Source: Neurospora crassa OR74A (Eukaryota; Ascomycota; Sordariomycetes; Sordariales; Sordariaceae). From it: a DNA stretch of 64,000 bases. The position numbers and the translations under genes were made by a program. Under the pieces are notes generated by a model. It saw nothing but the letters and a program-made list of their open reading frames with translations. It did not search any database and had not been told where the DNA came from. The stretch is from the NCBI RefSeq assembly GCF_000182925.2, contig NC_026501.1, positions 5,373,917-5,437,916 on the forward strand. Direction: 5' to 3'. Below, piece by piece: positions 48,347 through 59,738 of the stretch; the first letter of the stretch is position 1, and each line of letters starts with the position of its first letter.

Positions 48347-51300
48347 TTTGTGCGTTGCCGACAGGCTTTTGGTCACTTAAGACACTATTCCTTCCAAATG
48401 ACAGCCGAGTGTCGTCGATAATTGTCCTCCGATGCGGAAAAACTTGCAGATAACGGAACCTTCAAGATTTCACTCAATCCAATCTCCGATGGCGGCGGAA
48501 CAAGTGTTGATAAAGACAAGAGCTTGACTGCGGGGGGCAAGGAAGATGCCTGAGATAATGCGGAGGGACAATGGAGGATCCGTAGTCTTATCTGTGGGAA
48601 AGCACAGCCAATTCCTGTGGCAAGCCGGGAGAGGCCTGTTGAGTCCCGTTCGGTAACAGTGGGAGAGATGGTCGGTGCTTGTTTGGTTGTTTGGCCCTTA
48701 TCACTGCACGTTGATATGCTGCTGAGACCGATGGAGAGTTCGAAATCGACGTGTCGTTCACCAAGAATCCCGAGCAACTGCTATGTAAGTCGAGCAAAAA
48801 TGCGAGGCGATGGTTTTTTTTTTGTGTTCGACGATGACCAATGAGTTGTAGTCTTGTTGTTTGCAAGTTGGTGATAGCTCTAATTTCGACGGTAAGGTGT
48901 CTGTTGATTGGGCAACCGCTTGCTCTGTGGTTGCTGTGGGGGTTGAAAACGAATGGACGGCACACGGTCTGTCGAAAGGAGGAGACAAGAGGGTGATGCC
49001 AGGACGAGATGTCTGATTTTTGAGACTGAAGAGCAACGAGAAAGGTGACGGAGGTGGGATGAAAGACGGAATGGATGGGACCCCAGGGACGGTATATTGG
49101 TTTTGGGAAAGGTTATGGAAGCATGGGAGCGTAACCTGGGCCGGGCTCACATCGGTTGCACTGGTGGTGGGGCGTGCCCGGGCCGGGTGACGAGAGATTT
49201 TCTGGTGGTTTACCAGGGGTCCCATTTGGGAAGTTGGGTGGGGACGCAGTGAGACGCTATCCCTTGATCGCGCTGGCGGCATTCTTACGCGACACTAGTC
49301 GACGACCAGGGCGTACCGTCCCTCTGGCATGGGCTTCCGCCCAGGTTGCTTTTGTTTTCTTTCCACTGCCGCTCACATTTGGGTTGCTGGCTTGTCGAAC
49401 TGCAGCTGCTGCAGCTCGCCAAACAATGCGCGTGGTTTTCGGCGTGTTTGTGTTCCTGCCACTTTATTATCACTTCCCGTCACTGACACCCGGCAGCACC
49501 CATTGAGGTGGAAAGAGGATCCACACCTTGGGCCCAAAGTGGATGCTCTCGCTCGAACATGAGGTGTGGAACCTGGCCCGTCAGGGTTCCCAAGGTAGGA
49601 GCTACACTAGCTAGCGTTGAACAGGCAAGTGCGTGCGTGGATGGGGGCTCCGGGCGATGCCCGGGGCCCTGGAGCCCCTCAGGCCCCCGTGGTAGGTACT
49701 GGCGTCCTGCACGGAACAATCACGGAACCGTCCAAAATAGCAGCCCGAAAAATCATATGCGAAGCACCCCAGAAGTTCGCCTGGACGCCCAGGACACCGA
49801 GCGGCGCGGGCGGTCATTTGGGTGATTTTGGGGACCCCAGAATTTCGATGAGAGACACGCATCTGGGCTCTCCAACGGTGGAACCAGAGACACCACACAG
49901 TATCGGCAGCGGCGCACAAGATTGGAGATTTGATCTAGAAGTGGAAGCTGGAAAACACGAGGACGGCGGACGGAGGAGCAGGTCGGGTCCGTGCGTGTTA
50001 ACTGATCACCGCATCTCCATCTCTCACCCACACACTCACCCTCCCGGCTCACTGCACACGCAAAGCACACAAGCACAAGCACAGCAGCAGGGCACATGCA
50101 CGCTGCAGGTCCGAGGCTATGTATCATGATTCGAGGCCACTGAGCGGCGCTGCGAGCAGTAGACATGATGGCGGAGACGGATATCTCGGTGGAGGTTGGA
50201 CGGACGGGGGTTGCACTTTTTACCCCTGAGCATCCCGCGCATCTTGCACCTGTGGTGCAGCTTCAGGCCCCCAGCTAGTCACCAACACGGAATAGCGTCG
50301 AGATTCGCGATGCTTTTTTGGCTAGCACCACTCCACCGCTTGGGAAGCTGACCTTGCAGCCGGCAGCCGGGCTCAGGGACCCGACGCAAACGATTCGTCC
50401 TCTTGTGTGCCCTTGATCCTCTTTCGGCCACTATCGACGCTGTCCCCTGGCTCGAGTACAGAGAAGCATCGAGCTTCGTGAGACAAGGTCAGAAGTCAAA
50501 AGGATGGATGATGGCCGAAAGCCGGGAACCAGAGTTAGGTTCCCGTACCTTGCGAGATGATCTTGTGCTGTCCTGGCCAGATGCCCGTGTTCTACGGCTG
50601 ACGGCTGTGTCGAGTATCGGGAGACCATCACGGTTACACCAGACATTCTTCAACAGCGTCACCAGTGGACATGCCTCTGGCAGTCGTGTATCGGTGATTT
50701 CGCTCATGTATCGACATTTGTTCTCCTCTCCGGACCCTCTTCAACTTTTGTTTGGCCTGGTTTGCTCACCTAAACCTCCCTCTAGCGCCCAAGGAATCCA
50801 CAGTCCCAAGAGGGTTAGGGCAAAGAGTTCAATTGTCAGAGCGATCATGGATCCATTGTGCGGTGTACTAGTTCCACTCGGCCCGCACTGCGATTCAGTA
50901 TGTACTCCGGTCGGGTCGTCGTTATCTGAAACTCCGGAAGAAAACCCACGGTCCCATGCCCTCTCCGCTTCAATGTTACCTGGTGAGCTTGAAAACCAGA
51001 AATTGCTAGAAGACGGGATAGACAACCCAAACTGTTCGATAATCTAGGCATCATCAGATTTGGTCGCGATTGGTGCACAGAAGCAGACGCAATGGCGGCT
51101 TCATCGATATTGAAGGGGTCGCTCTATCAGACGCGATATATGAACAACAGCCAGCCACCTACCGGCAAATGTGGTTCTCAAGGTCTTCAGAACACAAATG
51201 GATGAGACCTGACTCAGGAGCAAGGTGTGAGGCCACCTCGTTGTGGCCGAGCTGTGTTATAGATGTCAATCATCCTATTTATCTTGACTCAACTTCAGCC

Positions 51301-52934
51301 GGCATATGTGACCATACGCATACGCTCAACCAGCTATCACCATTTCCCCTCATGAGCACATCGATGGTGTCTCATGCCAAAGCTTCGATTTGTAGGTTGA
51401 ACACGAAGTCCGGAGCGACACTGGATCGTCCCTGACAAAATTGTTGAAACCTTTACCAAATGGTCCTAAGAATAAACCAAACACGTTACAGTCAGTACAT
51501 CAGACCTTGGGTATACACTTACTACGCATCCAAGCGTCTTCATCACACCTTTGAGCTTAACTTCTAGGCTACTCCTTAACAAAAATATCCCTAAGGGACT
51601 TTTTCCAGTGTGTTTATGCTGAAGTCATCGTGATCTTTATCACGGCTCTCAACAGCCTTTCTTGACCACAACGAGTGGCATTGGACTGTTTCACTTGCTC
51701 CGTTGGCTGATCGCCCCCCAAGGTTACGGCTAGAGGTTTCATCAATTTTGTTATAGACAAACCTAGATTTCCATCTCTCCACAGTCTTAAATAAAGTCTG
51801 GACTAGAGAACAATGATTGGATTATGTTGAAAGACACGCGGCGTGTTATCAAAACTATCTCCCTTGATTTTCAGAAGATGAGGCTTCTATCTGAAAGTAA
51901 CAGGTCGAGGTACCTTGAAGAAGAAGAAGAAGAAAGGGTTTAGAGATCTGGCACCTGTTTTGGACGTGCCTTAAGTGTTGTCGATTGTCAAGTGCTGGAG
52001 GCGTACGGGGAAGTGCACGAGCAGCTGACCGTCAGTAATAACTGAAAATTACCGCGTATCAAAATAGCATAATGGGATACTGGCTGAAATGATGAATCAC
52101 CAAAATCAAGACACCAGCTCTTCAGGAGCAAGAATGATGAAGTATCATGCCAGGCAAAACGGACAAAAGAGGACGGTGTACGGGCTTTTCCTCCTAGCAT
52201 TGTTGATGATGCTTAAGATGCCGAGCTGGGCATTGAACGGGTAAATACAACTCCGGGATTATTGCTGTTTTCGGCTCACAGGAACCAAGCAGATCCTATA
52301 ACAACTTCCATTGGCCGGATCCTCGGTCATACTATTTGCTAACTTTGACTGTTGCATTAGGTATTAACGCTTGGCCATCCAGAAATTGAGACTGTTGGGA
52401 AGAAGAAAGAGAATCCTTCCTCACAGCCTTCTATGCATTACAACTGACAAACGCCACAAGATCATCTTACCCGTTTTCATCCCGCTTCTCGACCATGACC
52501 ATCAAACGTCCTCGACAGACGAATCACACTCTCCTCGACAAACCCTTATGCTACAATGTGTTACCGTCTGTTCGTAACCTTAATTTCACATTTCGTCTGC
52601 ATCCCCGTCGAGTAGTCCAGCCTAGGCTGTGGTGGCTTTTGTTTGTTGTTTGTCTTGGTCGGTTCTTCTTACTGCACGCTGTTCCGCATATTGCCAGTTT
52701 ACTACATCACTGAACACACAAAGATATCACCATAGCTCGAATTGTTGTTCGCTCGGTCTTCTCCGTTCAATTTTCCTCTCACGCGAGGTTTCAGAGGTAC
52801 TACTATCAAACTATAGATGGATTGGCTACAACTGGCATGTCACACCCGACGTTTGCGCCCCGAGCAAACCAGAGGTGGTTACACTGTCTTCGTTGTCTTG
52901 TCCTGGATACCTCTAGGGACAAGACATCACTGCC
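48347..52934. other. 4.6-kb gene-poor stretch
   Basis: Between the unrecognised minus-strand gene and the ABC pseudogene. The first kilobase is probably promoter and leader of the former. Frames such as 49617..50129 and 50403..51047 (+) are Ser/Pro/Gly-rich, start at poor or non-ATG codons and show no domain, so no gene is called. A (GAA)n run lies at about 51917-51935. Confidence 0.4.
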
Positions 52935-53615
52935 ATGGGTTCGGGCGAAAACGAGGCAATTGACGCACCGATGCCGTCGAAACGGTCTCCTCATCAAACA
53001 CGCCCAAGGCGGTGGCTGCGGCTCAGACGTAGCAACAGCCCGAGGGAGAGAAGCCACACTCAAGGACTATCTACGTGTTTTCACCTACGCCACCAGGTGG
53101 AACTGTCCCCTAGTCTAACTGTCGGCGTCACCATGACGCTGATGAACGTCGTCTTCGACCAGCTGATCGGGAGCTTTAACGGCGACACCGGGACTCAGGC
53201 GACCTTCAACCACTTACTCAACCGTTATCCCCCGCTTCCAGGCTCAACTACGTCAACAAGTTCTGTTTCCGGCGGATTGGCATCCGCATCTCGGCCGCCA
53301 TCCGGCTGCACTACCTGCGCTCGCTCTTTGCGCAGATGTGCTCGACTCGATGCTGTCCGGGGCTGCCGCGAGCACCATCACATCTCGACCGCCAACACTG
53401 CAGATCAGTGTCTCGGAGAAGATGGACACGTTTTTTGGAGTACACGGCTATGACCATAGGCGCTGCCAGGGTGGCTTTTACGTACAGCTGGTCCTTGGCG
53501 TTGGTCACGTCTTCGATGCCCTTTAACGTGCTGGTCATCGCTATCTTGCTGCCGTTCATTTTCAAGGAAGGGCATCAAAGAAAAGTTAAAAAATGAGAGA
53601 AAAAAAAAAAAAAAG

Positions 53616-53646
<31 letters not shown>

Positions 53647-54219
53647 GAGGGAGGGCTGGATTCATGGCTTCCATTCGTATAGTGACATTTCGCTGTGTTG
53701 AGGCTCGAGTTGCTGAAAGTATCCCAATGTTTCGAGTCCATCATGGGCCAGAAGACGTCCTTCTCCGACAAAGATGGCAACTCGGTCGACCAACTGAACG
53801 CTCGCCTCCAAAGCAACATAAAATCCCCCATGGAGCTATTGGAACTGAACCTGATAGTGGTCGCCATCGGCGTCTTCATGCTCCTCGGCGCCTTCATGCT
53901 CCTCGGCGCTTTGATCAACTCTTTCCTTCATCTACGACTGGAAGCTCGCGCTCGTGGCCTTGTGCATGACCGTCCAATTCAACATGTTCGCGGGCTCCTA
54001 CCGCGTGCGCTACGAGCTGCAGTTCAACGCCATGAACGAAACTGTGTTTCGCGAGTCCTCAAAGACCGGCGCCGAGTCCATCAGCGCTTTTATGACTGTC
54101 ACGGCGCTGGTTATGGCGGAGAACATCCGCTCCCGTTACGAATCCTTGCTCCAATACAACGTCGTGTTATATCTCTGTTTAAGGAGACTGCAATATTTGG
54201 TGATTGAGACTTGTTATTG
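52935..54219 (+). pseudogene. ABC-B (MDR-type) transporter remnant lacking nucleotide-binding domains
   Basis: Fragments of a full-size ABC-B exporter can be read, but in different frames. They run MGSGENEAIDAPMPSKR, then GREATLKDYLRVFTYATRWN, then GVTMTLMNVVFDQLIGSFN, then FCFRRIGIRISAAIRLHYLR, then LSGAAASTITSRPPTLQISV, then FTYSWSLALVTSS, all from the first membrane domain. After a poly-A tract come ASIRIVTFRCVEARVAE, FSDKDGNSVDQLNARLQS, SYRVRYELQFNAMNETVF and ESISAFMTVTALVMAENIRS. The last three match the second membrane domain. At least four frameshifts occur. The first nucleotide-binding domain and the start of membrane domain 2 are missing between the parts, and no second nucleotide-binding domain follows. 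It cannot encode a working pump. Order and orientation of the fragments match a living ABC-B gene. Confidence 0.85.
53600..53644 (+). repeat. Poly-A tract inside ABC pseudogene
   Basis: Fifteen A's, one G, then 29 A's, flanked by AAAGTTAAAAAATGAGAG. It interrupts the fragment between the last helix of membrane domain 1 and the ASIRIV segment. Confidence 0.95.
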
Positions 54220-54482
54220 ATTGTTGCAAGATGGTGCAGTGAGTATCTTTACATGAGACCCAGAGTATGGTTTGTGAAGCTTAGAGGTAAGCATAAACGC
54301 CAATCTGTCTCCAAATTCTTCCACACTCTCGCACCTAATAACTTTCTATAACCTGTACGTTCCTCAAAACACCACTTCATCGTGCTCCCACTCCTGGTTT
54401 CTTGATGAACCAAATCTCACCTCCGCTTGTGATGTTGGTGTTGGAGCTCAATGTCAATGCCAAGCTTGACGTTTGGCACATC

Positions 54483-57250
54483 TTACCATCCTCCACCTGC
54501 TTTGCCTTGCTGCGTCCATTGTCCCTGTCCGGAAGCTTCATAGCCTGACACAATCCTTGGGCGTTCGTTGGCCCTCTTTACAGCAGTTCCAGGCTTCCCT
54601 TCGTGGCGATTGTTCTCCATTCCCCCAACTTGATCCATATACTGCAACATCTGGAGGGCAGGGCAACAGAGGCTTTCCAAGATACCATTTTGCCTTAGGT
54701 CAGATTGAGACCATTCTGCTCTTTCTCCTGTCTTCAAAGACTTGTTCTTCGCCAGGAGCTTTTCAAGGTTGATCGACGACACAGATGCTTCGTACCAACG
54801 TTGTTTTTCCCCCTTGCTTACTCTTCTATGAGTTTGAGGCTCCCACGAGTGCGCTTCTCCTGTGGAAGTTGGCATTCCGGGAGGGGCGTATTTGACCTCT
54901 AGTTGTTCAACCTCGGTGATGTCAAGAGCACTCCCTTCATTCTGGCTCAGATGGCGCCATTTGGAAAGTATGCGGACAGATGTGATTGCTGTCTTGAAGT
55001 GCGAATCGACATTGAAGCTCAAATTGATGCTGCCCTTGTCGTCTGGCTTGCGTTCCCTGGAAGCTAAGTTAGTGAGTTGTCAAGTTTGTGACGGATGAAC
55101 TAATGACTTACAGGATTTTCAGTGACTCTAGTAGCGCTTTGGCAAACTTCCCATGTCGACATTCCAGCAACGGCGAATGAACGGTCCGCGTGATGCGCAA
55201 ATCCTAGTTGCGTAACACTGCGTTGACATAAATCAACCTCTGGGAACATCCAGGCTCAGTCAGCCCTCGAATCGTGTATGAGAAGGAGTCGCTGCCACAG
55301 TCCGTAATCTCCACAAGAAACTGGTCAGGAGTTTTGCCAGTCAACCGACAGGAAAAGGAATACACTGTCCAGCACCTTGAGGGAGCTTTTAGCCACATGC
55401 GCTTGGATGTTCTCTCGTCCTTGGTATTGATCAACCCCTCCAAATCTGAGCCGTGTGTGCTCAGAATCTTCGTGAAGCAGATATTGCCGGCAACTAGAGA
55501 CTCCTGACCTGCGGTTCCAGGCTTGATTTGATGCAGTGTCAACATCAGATCCCTCCTCTTCCACCCGTTACTCCTGGTGTTCCTGCCGTTGAAAGCGGTA
55601 GCATTTGTTGCGAGCTCGGGGATGAGTATACGCCCAAAGTCTGCCGAAACGGTGACTTCCCCCCTCAGATATGGGCCGTTTTCAAGAAATCTAGGCACAG
55701 CTTGAAGGACTTGTTGAATACTCTTCTGCTTCTTTTCTTGGTCAAAGCTCAGAGATTCACCCTTGATGGTACTTCTCTCTATGTCTGCTTTAGATGATTC
55801 AACTTTGTCTGATAACTTGGTGCCTTGTGTCGGGATAAGGGCGGGCATATCCCAAGAGATAGTTGGTACCAGAACCGCTAAGCCAGGTGTGGCAGGTCTC
55901 GACGCAAGGGTATCCTGTGTCGGTACTGAATTTAAGCCTTCGGGAATATCATTCAGCCAGTCATTGACGTTCAGCCTTTGGTCAATCGCATTTTCGTTGA
56001 GAATAGGGTCAGCTAGTCCATCAACGGAGGCGGTAGATATGTCAATCAAGGCCATTTCTGACTTAGTTTTGAGAACAGGTCGCGGCACCAACAGATCATC
56101 CTTCGTCCGCTCTCTGGTCAAAATCTCAGGGCCGAATAGAGACGAGTGTGCACGTAGTACGGAGTTGTATGGACAAAGTCGAATAGAACTTCCAACGTGG
56201 TACATGCGAGCATACTCTTGGGGTAAATCTGGAAATAAGATCGGATCCAGAAGAGTTGTAGACGGGAGCTTGGGGTTGATGTTGGCGAGATATCGGATGT
56301 CAAACTTGGAGTCGTTGAGCACCGGGTCTTTGTAGCCTTCGGTGTAGAGAAGAAATTGGACATCAGGTACGGGGGCGGTCTATGGAAACGTTAATGTTGG
56401 AAACATAGTGGATGGACTGATTGAGTATCAGAAGGACTTACTATAGACTCCAGCAGGATATCCAGTTTCTCCTTGGCCTTCTTGATTGCGTCTTGGCTTT
56501 CTGCACCAAGGTAGACAACCTTTCCCAGATCGTACGAAATCTCAACCCCGGTATCTTGCTGAAGCTGGAGTCGGTCATCTTCGTTGAAGACGCGTTGAAT
56601 TGTGAGAGACGGGTCCTCTCCCTCGAGCTTGGTCCAGGTCCCAAGGCTAGGGAACCGGTTACTGAACTGTGGAGGAAAGGTATTGCGCGTTGCGATATCC
56701 TCGGAGTCATTGATGCTAGGGTTACGGGCATCGCCATCGCTGGATTCGGAAAGGCCATCTGGGTACTCGATCATCTCGTCCTTGAACCCGTGCTATGGGA
56801 AAAGAATTTAGCCCGACGTCACTTCGTGCCTCCTGGGGACTTGGAAATTGGCCTACCTTGAGCGTGAAGTTGTACTGAATGATGTTGTCCTCGCCACGTT
56901 CATAGGCGTCTTGTTCGACCTCTGTCACAAGCTCTTGCCAAATCTTTCGTATCTCGGTTTCCTTGCTGGCTGGAGAGATTGTCTTGATCCATCTGTACTT
57001 GGACTCCCAACTGAAATCAGCATCTTGCTAGAAATCAAGAATCTCAATGTCAGCTTGGTGAAGTTTGGGGTACATCTGGGTTTGGGAAGTAGTAACTCAC
57101 GACTTTCTCGTCTCTCAGTTTGGCAATCAGATGGTCAACTGCGCGGTCCGTGAACTTCCACGCGGAACACAAGTAGTATTGCTTCAGCTCATTAGGTACC
57201 GGCTTGCTGGGGCTACCATTTCTGAATGGAGTGGGAGAAGGTGCAGCCAT
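54483..57250 (-). CDS. Uncharacterised conserved fungal protein, interrupted by in-frame TAG
   Basis: Minus-strand exons 57250..57101, 57027..56857, 56792..56442, 56379..55112 and 55056..54483 all join in frame and would encode 837 codons. A TAG at 55206-55204 breaks exon 4 after 615 residues (LIYVNAVLRN-stop-DLRITRTVHS). The text after the stop stays in frame and protein-like, and the following intron (GTAAGT...CTAAC...CCAG) is intact. No named function is recognised. A segment around residues 190-220 (GVEISYDLGKVVYLGAESQD) resembles a KH-type nucleic-acid fold, and the pattern recalls fungal proteins with a DUF7905-type domain. The ATG at 57250 is preferred over an upstream in-frame one for its context. 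The stop may be a real truncation, a nonsense allele, a read error or a missed splice. The last codons GGATG-GTAAGA could also be a donor to a further exon. Confidence 0.75.
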
Positions 57251-58466
57251 GATGTTTATGGCTGGCTTGACGGTCACCTGGAGTTTGAAGACTGGAGAGA
57301 AGTCAGACGTGGAAGTAATTGGCCTCGTGCTCGATAGTGAAAGTGTGTTCGCGGTTGAGAAATGTTGGGATTCCCGCTTCATGAGGGGTGGGTGATAGAT
57401 CAATGATTTGGTATGGCGGGGTAAGAGGTGCAGAAGTTATAACAAACGGACAGAAATTAAAAGAGCATTGGATGGAAGGTGGGAGAAAGATTGTCGAGTG
57501 GACAAGACTTGTGTGCTATGGCAAGAACGATACAGCTTTTGAGGGCAGATACCATGGGCGTGACGGGAAAATCAGAGGTATTCGACAACAACATTTCGAC
57601 CTATTATTGAATCCATGGGTGATTCGAACCTTCCAGCGAAGGAATCAGACAATTTGAAAACGCTTGCGATTCATGACTTCCATTTTAGCGGTAGACATCA
57701 ACAAGCAGATGGGGGGGAAAAGGTATCGCATTCGGGCCAAAGGTAGGCACCCACCTCAGCTTCCAGGATCAAACTGGCCCCTTCCGGTGTATCATTGATT
57801 CATGTACCTACTCACAAGGATGGCTCCAAAGGTTGAAACGAAGACCAAGAGAAACCAGGCAGGCAGATTCAATGCGCTCATCCTGGGGGAGAAAATGACC
57901 TCAAGTAGGTAGCAAGAAAACAGAACAAAAAGTAAAGAAGTAGATGACGGGTTTCCACACCTCCCTTGTAATGATACAATCTTTCCTTAAGTGCCAGGAC
58001 ATGCGCCATTCCATCGGCCCCAAAAGAGATCCTGCTGAGTTCCCAAGCTCCTTAAAACTCCGTAATCCCAATAATTATGATGTTTGAAAAGGGAGGTAGA
58101 AAGTAGACGGAAGACATGTAGTGTCGACAACCGGGATAGAAACAGTATCCAGAACAAAAATCTTTCCATGACTGCCTTTCTCATCTGATATCTTGAGGGC
58201 GTGTTAATATTGTAAGTACCACAACGGGACACCTGTGTCACTCTCATGGATTAAGACCACTGGGGGCTCCCAGGTGTACTGTGACCATAAGGAGCAAGGG
58301 AATGATTGCTCGCCTGGTGCCCAGCTTGATAGCAAGCAACAAGACAGCTTCAAAGGCTGATTTCAGCCATGGGATTAGGGGACGTCAATTGACCGTCGTC
58401 TTCAGGGAAGCTCAAGCTTTGCGTGTGAAAACACAGAAGCCGACCGCGCTGTAGACTACCCTGTGG
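57251..58466. other. Intergenic
   Basis: Between two minus-strand genes. No supported gene, RNA or repeat. The B-box-like GATTCGAACC at 57621-57630 has no matching tRNA arms. Confidence 0.5.
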
Positions 58467-59738
58467 CTACTGAGCCCACTCAATTTTCTCCTTGACACTG
58501 AGTGCCCACTTCAGCTTATCCAACACCTCCTTGGTTTCCTGAAGTGCCCTTTCCTGTTCAAGTTCCCTTTGTCTTGCCTTGGCTTTGATGTCCTTTAACG
58601 ACTCGTCCTGCGCAATCTTGTACCGTTCAAACTGCGCAGCTATGTCCTCCTTCTGTTTCCTCAACTCGCGTATGTTTCCATCCTGTTGGTCACATAAGTC
58701 GCGTAGCGTATTTATCCGGTCGTCATCCCGCCTCCTCTCTTCTAGGAGACTGGCGATCTCAGTTCGCATCTTGGCCACTGTTCGCTTGACTTCCTCCCCT
58801 TGTTCCTTCCAATGGCTGCTGATGGCGTTATAGCGGCCCTCCATAAGAGCTGCGAGGTTGGTTGCTTCGTCGACTTGCTTCTTGGCATCGGCCTTCACAC
58901 GTTCCATCTCATCCTTCCACGTCCGCTCACGCTCGCCTGCGTCCATAGCCCGCTTCCGCTCCAGGTCGACAGTCTCCTGTAGGCTCGCTACCTGTCGTTC
59001 CTTACGCGCCAGGAGTGTCTTTGTTACGTTGGCCTCTAGTAACCGGCTTTCATAATCTGCGACCATGCGCTCGAGTTTGTCTTCCAACAGTTTCGCTGCG
59101 TTTTTCGACTCTTCGGCCCGTAACCTTTCAATTTGAATGTCGCGCTTCAGCGTCTCGTTGTCGGACACCAGTTTGTTGATGACGCGCCCTGTTTTGCCTA
59201 ACCCGGCTTTCCCGATTGTCGAGTCCCATCCCCCGGCAAGGTTGGCCTCAGTGGCGCTTATTGTTTCCTGCATGCTGGATCCCCCGTTGTCTGACATGGG
59301 ACTCTGTGGTGGTGCTGTCGCGTTCAGGCTGCTGTCTCGACTTGGGAGCTCGAAGCTTGATTTTGTGCCGAGCCTCCTTGGTACATCCAAACTAGATACC
59401 GACTTTTCTGATAGATTGTTAAACGACGGACTGGGTCTCAGCTTTACAGTCGGTGCAGGCGTCTTGCTCTCTCCTTTCTGCAGCTTCAATTGGTCTTGGG
59501 AGGCGGAACCCATGCTAACAGAGCTGTTCACTGAGCTGGAAAGAGTCGAGTTTTGTGAAGTTGTATTGGAAGTAGGAACCGTATCGGTACTCGAGTCCTC
59601 TGATATCCTGTCGTCGAAGCTGGAGACGGCGCGTATCGTGGAATTCATTCGCGAAAGAGCTCCCGTGGATGATCGGGGTGACGCTGGTGCGGAAAGTAGT
59701 GATTTGCCGTTGGCTCCATTGACAGACGACCGGGACAT
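58467..59738 (-). CDS. SHE3: She3-like coiled-coil mRNA-transport adaptor
   Basis: Homologue of the fungal She3 family (SWI5-dependent HO expression protein 3), which in yeast links mRNA-bound She2 to the type V myosin Myo4. Its role in filamentous fungi is not established. The first in-frame ATG is at 59738, giving 423 residues. The frame stays open upstream to a non-ATG codon near 59810, so a 5' exon is possible. The first 170 or so residues are Ser/Thr-rich and disordered. From about GWDSTIGKAGLGKTGRVINKL onward the protein is a long heptad-rich coiled coil with KLERMVADYESRLLEANVTK, NAISSHWKEQGEEV and DLCDQQDGNIRELRKQK, ending WALSVKEKIEWAQ. No intron is needed. Family call rests on the coiled-coil motif order from memory. 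Confidence 0.8.
   Translation of the reverse strand: MSRSSVNGANGKSLLSAPASPRSSTGALSRMNSTIRAVSSFDDRISEDSSTDTVPTSNTTSQNSTLSSSVNSSVSMGSASQDQLKLQKGESKTPAPTVKLRPSPSFNNLSEKSVSSLDVPRRLGTKSSFELPSRDSSLNATAPPQSPMSDNGGSSMQETISATEANLAGGWDSTIGKAGLGKTGRVINKLVSDNETLKRDIQIERLRAEESKNAAKLLEDKLERMVADYESRLLEANVTKTLLARKERQVASLQETVDLERKRAMDAGERERTWKDEMERVKADAKKQVDEATNLAALMEGRYNAISSHWKEQGEEVKRTVAKMRTEIASLLEERRRDDDRINTLRDLCDQQDGNIRELRKQKEDIAAQFERYKIAQDESLKDIKAKARQRELEQERALQETKEVLDKLKWALSVKEKIEWAQ

Noticed and set aside
49617-50129. 170-codon plus-strand frame
   Set aside because: Gly/Pro-rich, alternative frames equally open, no homology signal.
50403-51047. 214-codon plus-strand frame
   Set aside because: Begins at TTG, Ser-rich without any domain; likely chance.
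57621-57630. B-box-like GGTTCGAATC on the minus strand
   Set aside because: Flanking T-stem bases do not pair and there is no A-box at the right distance.
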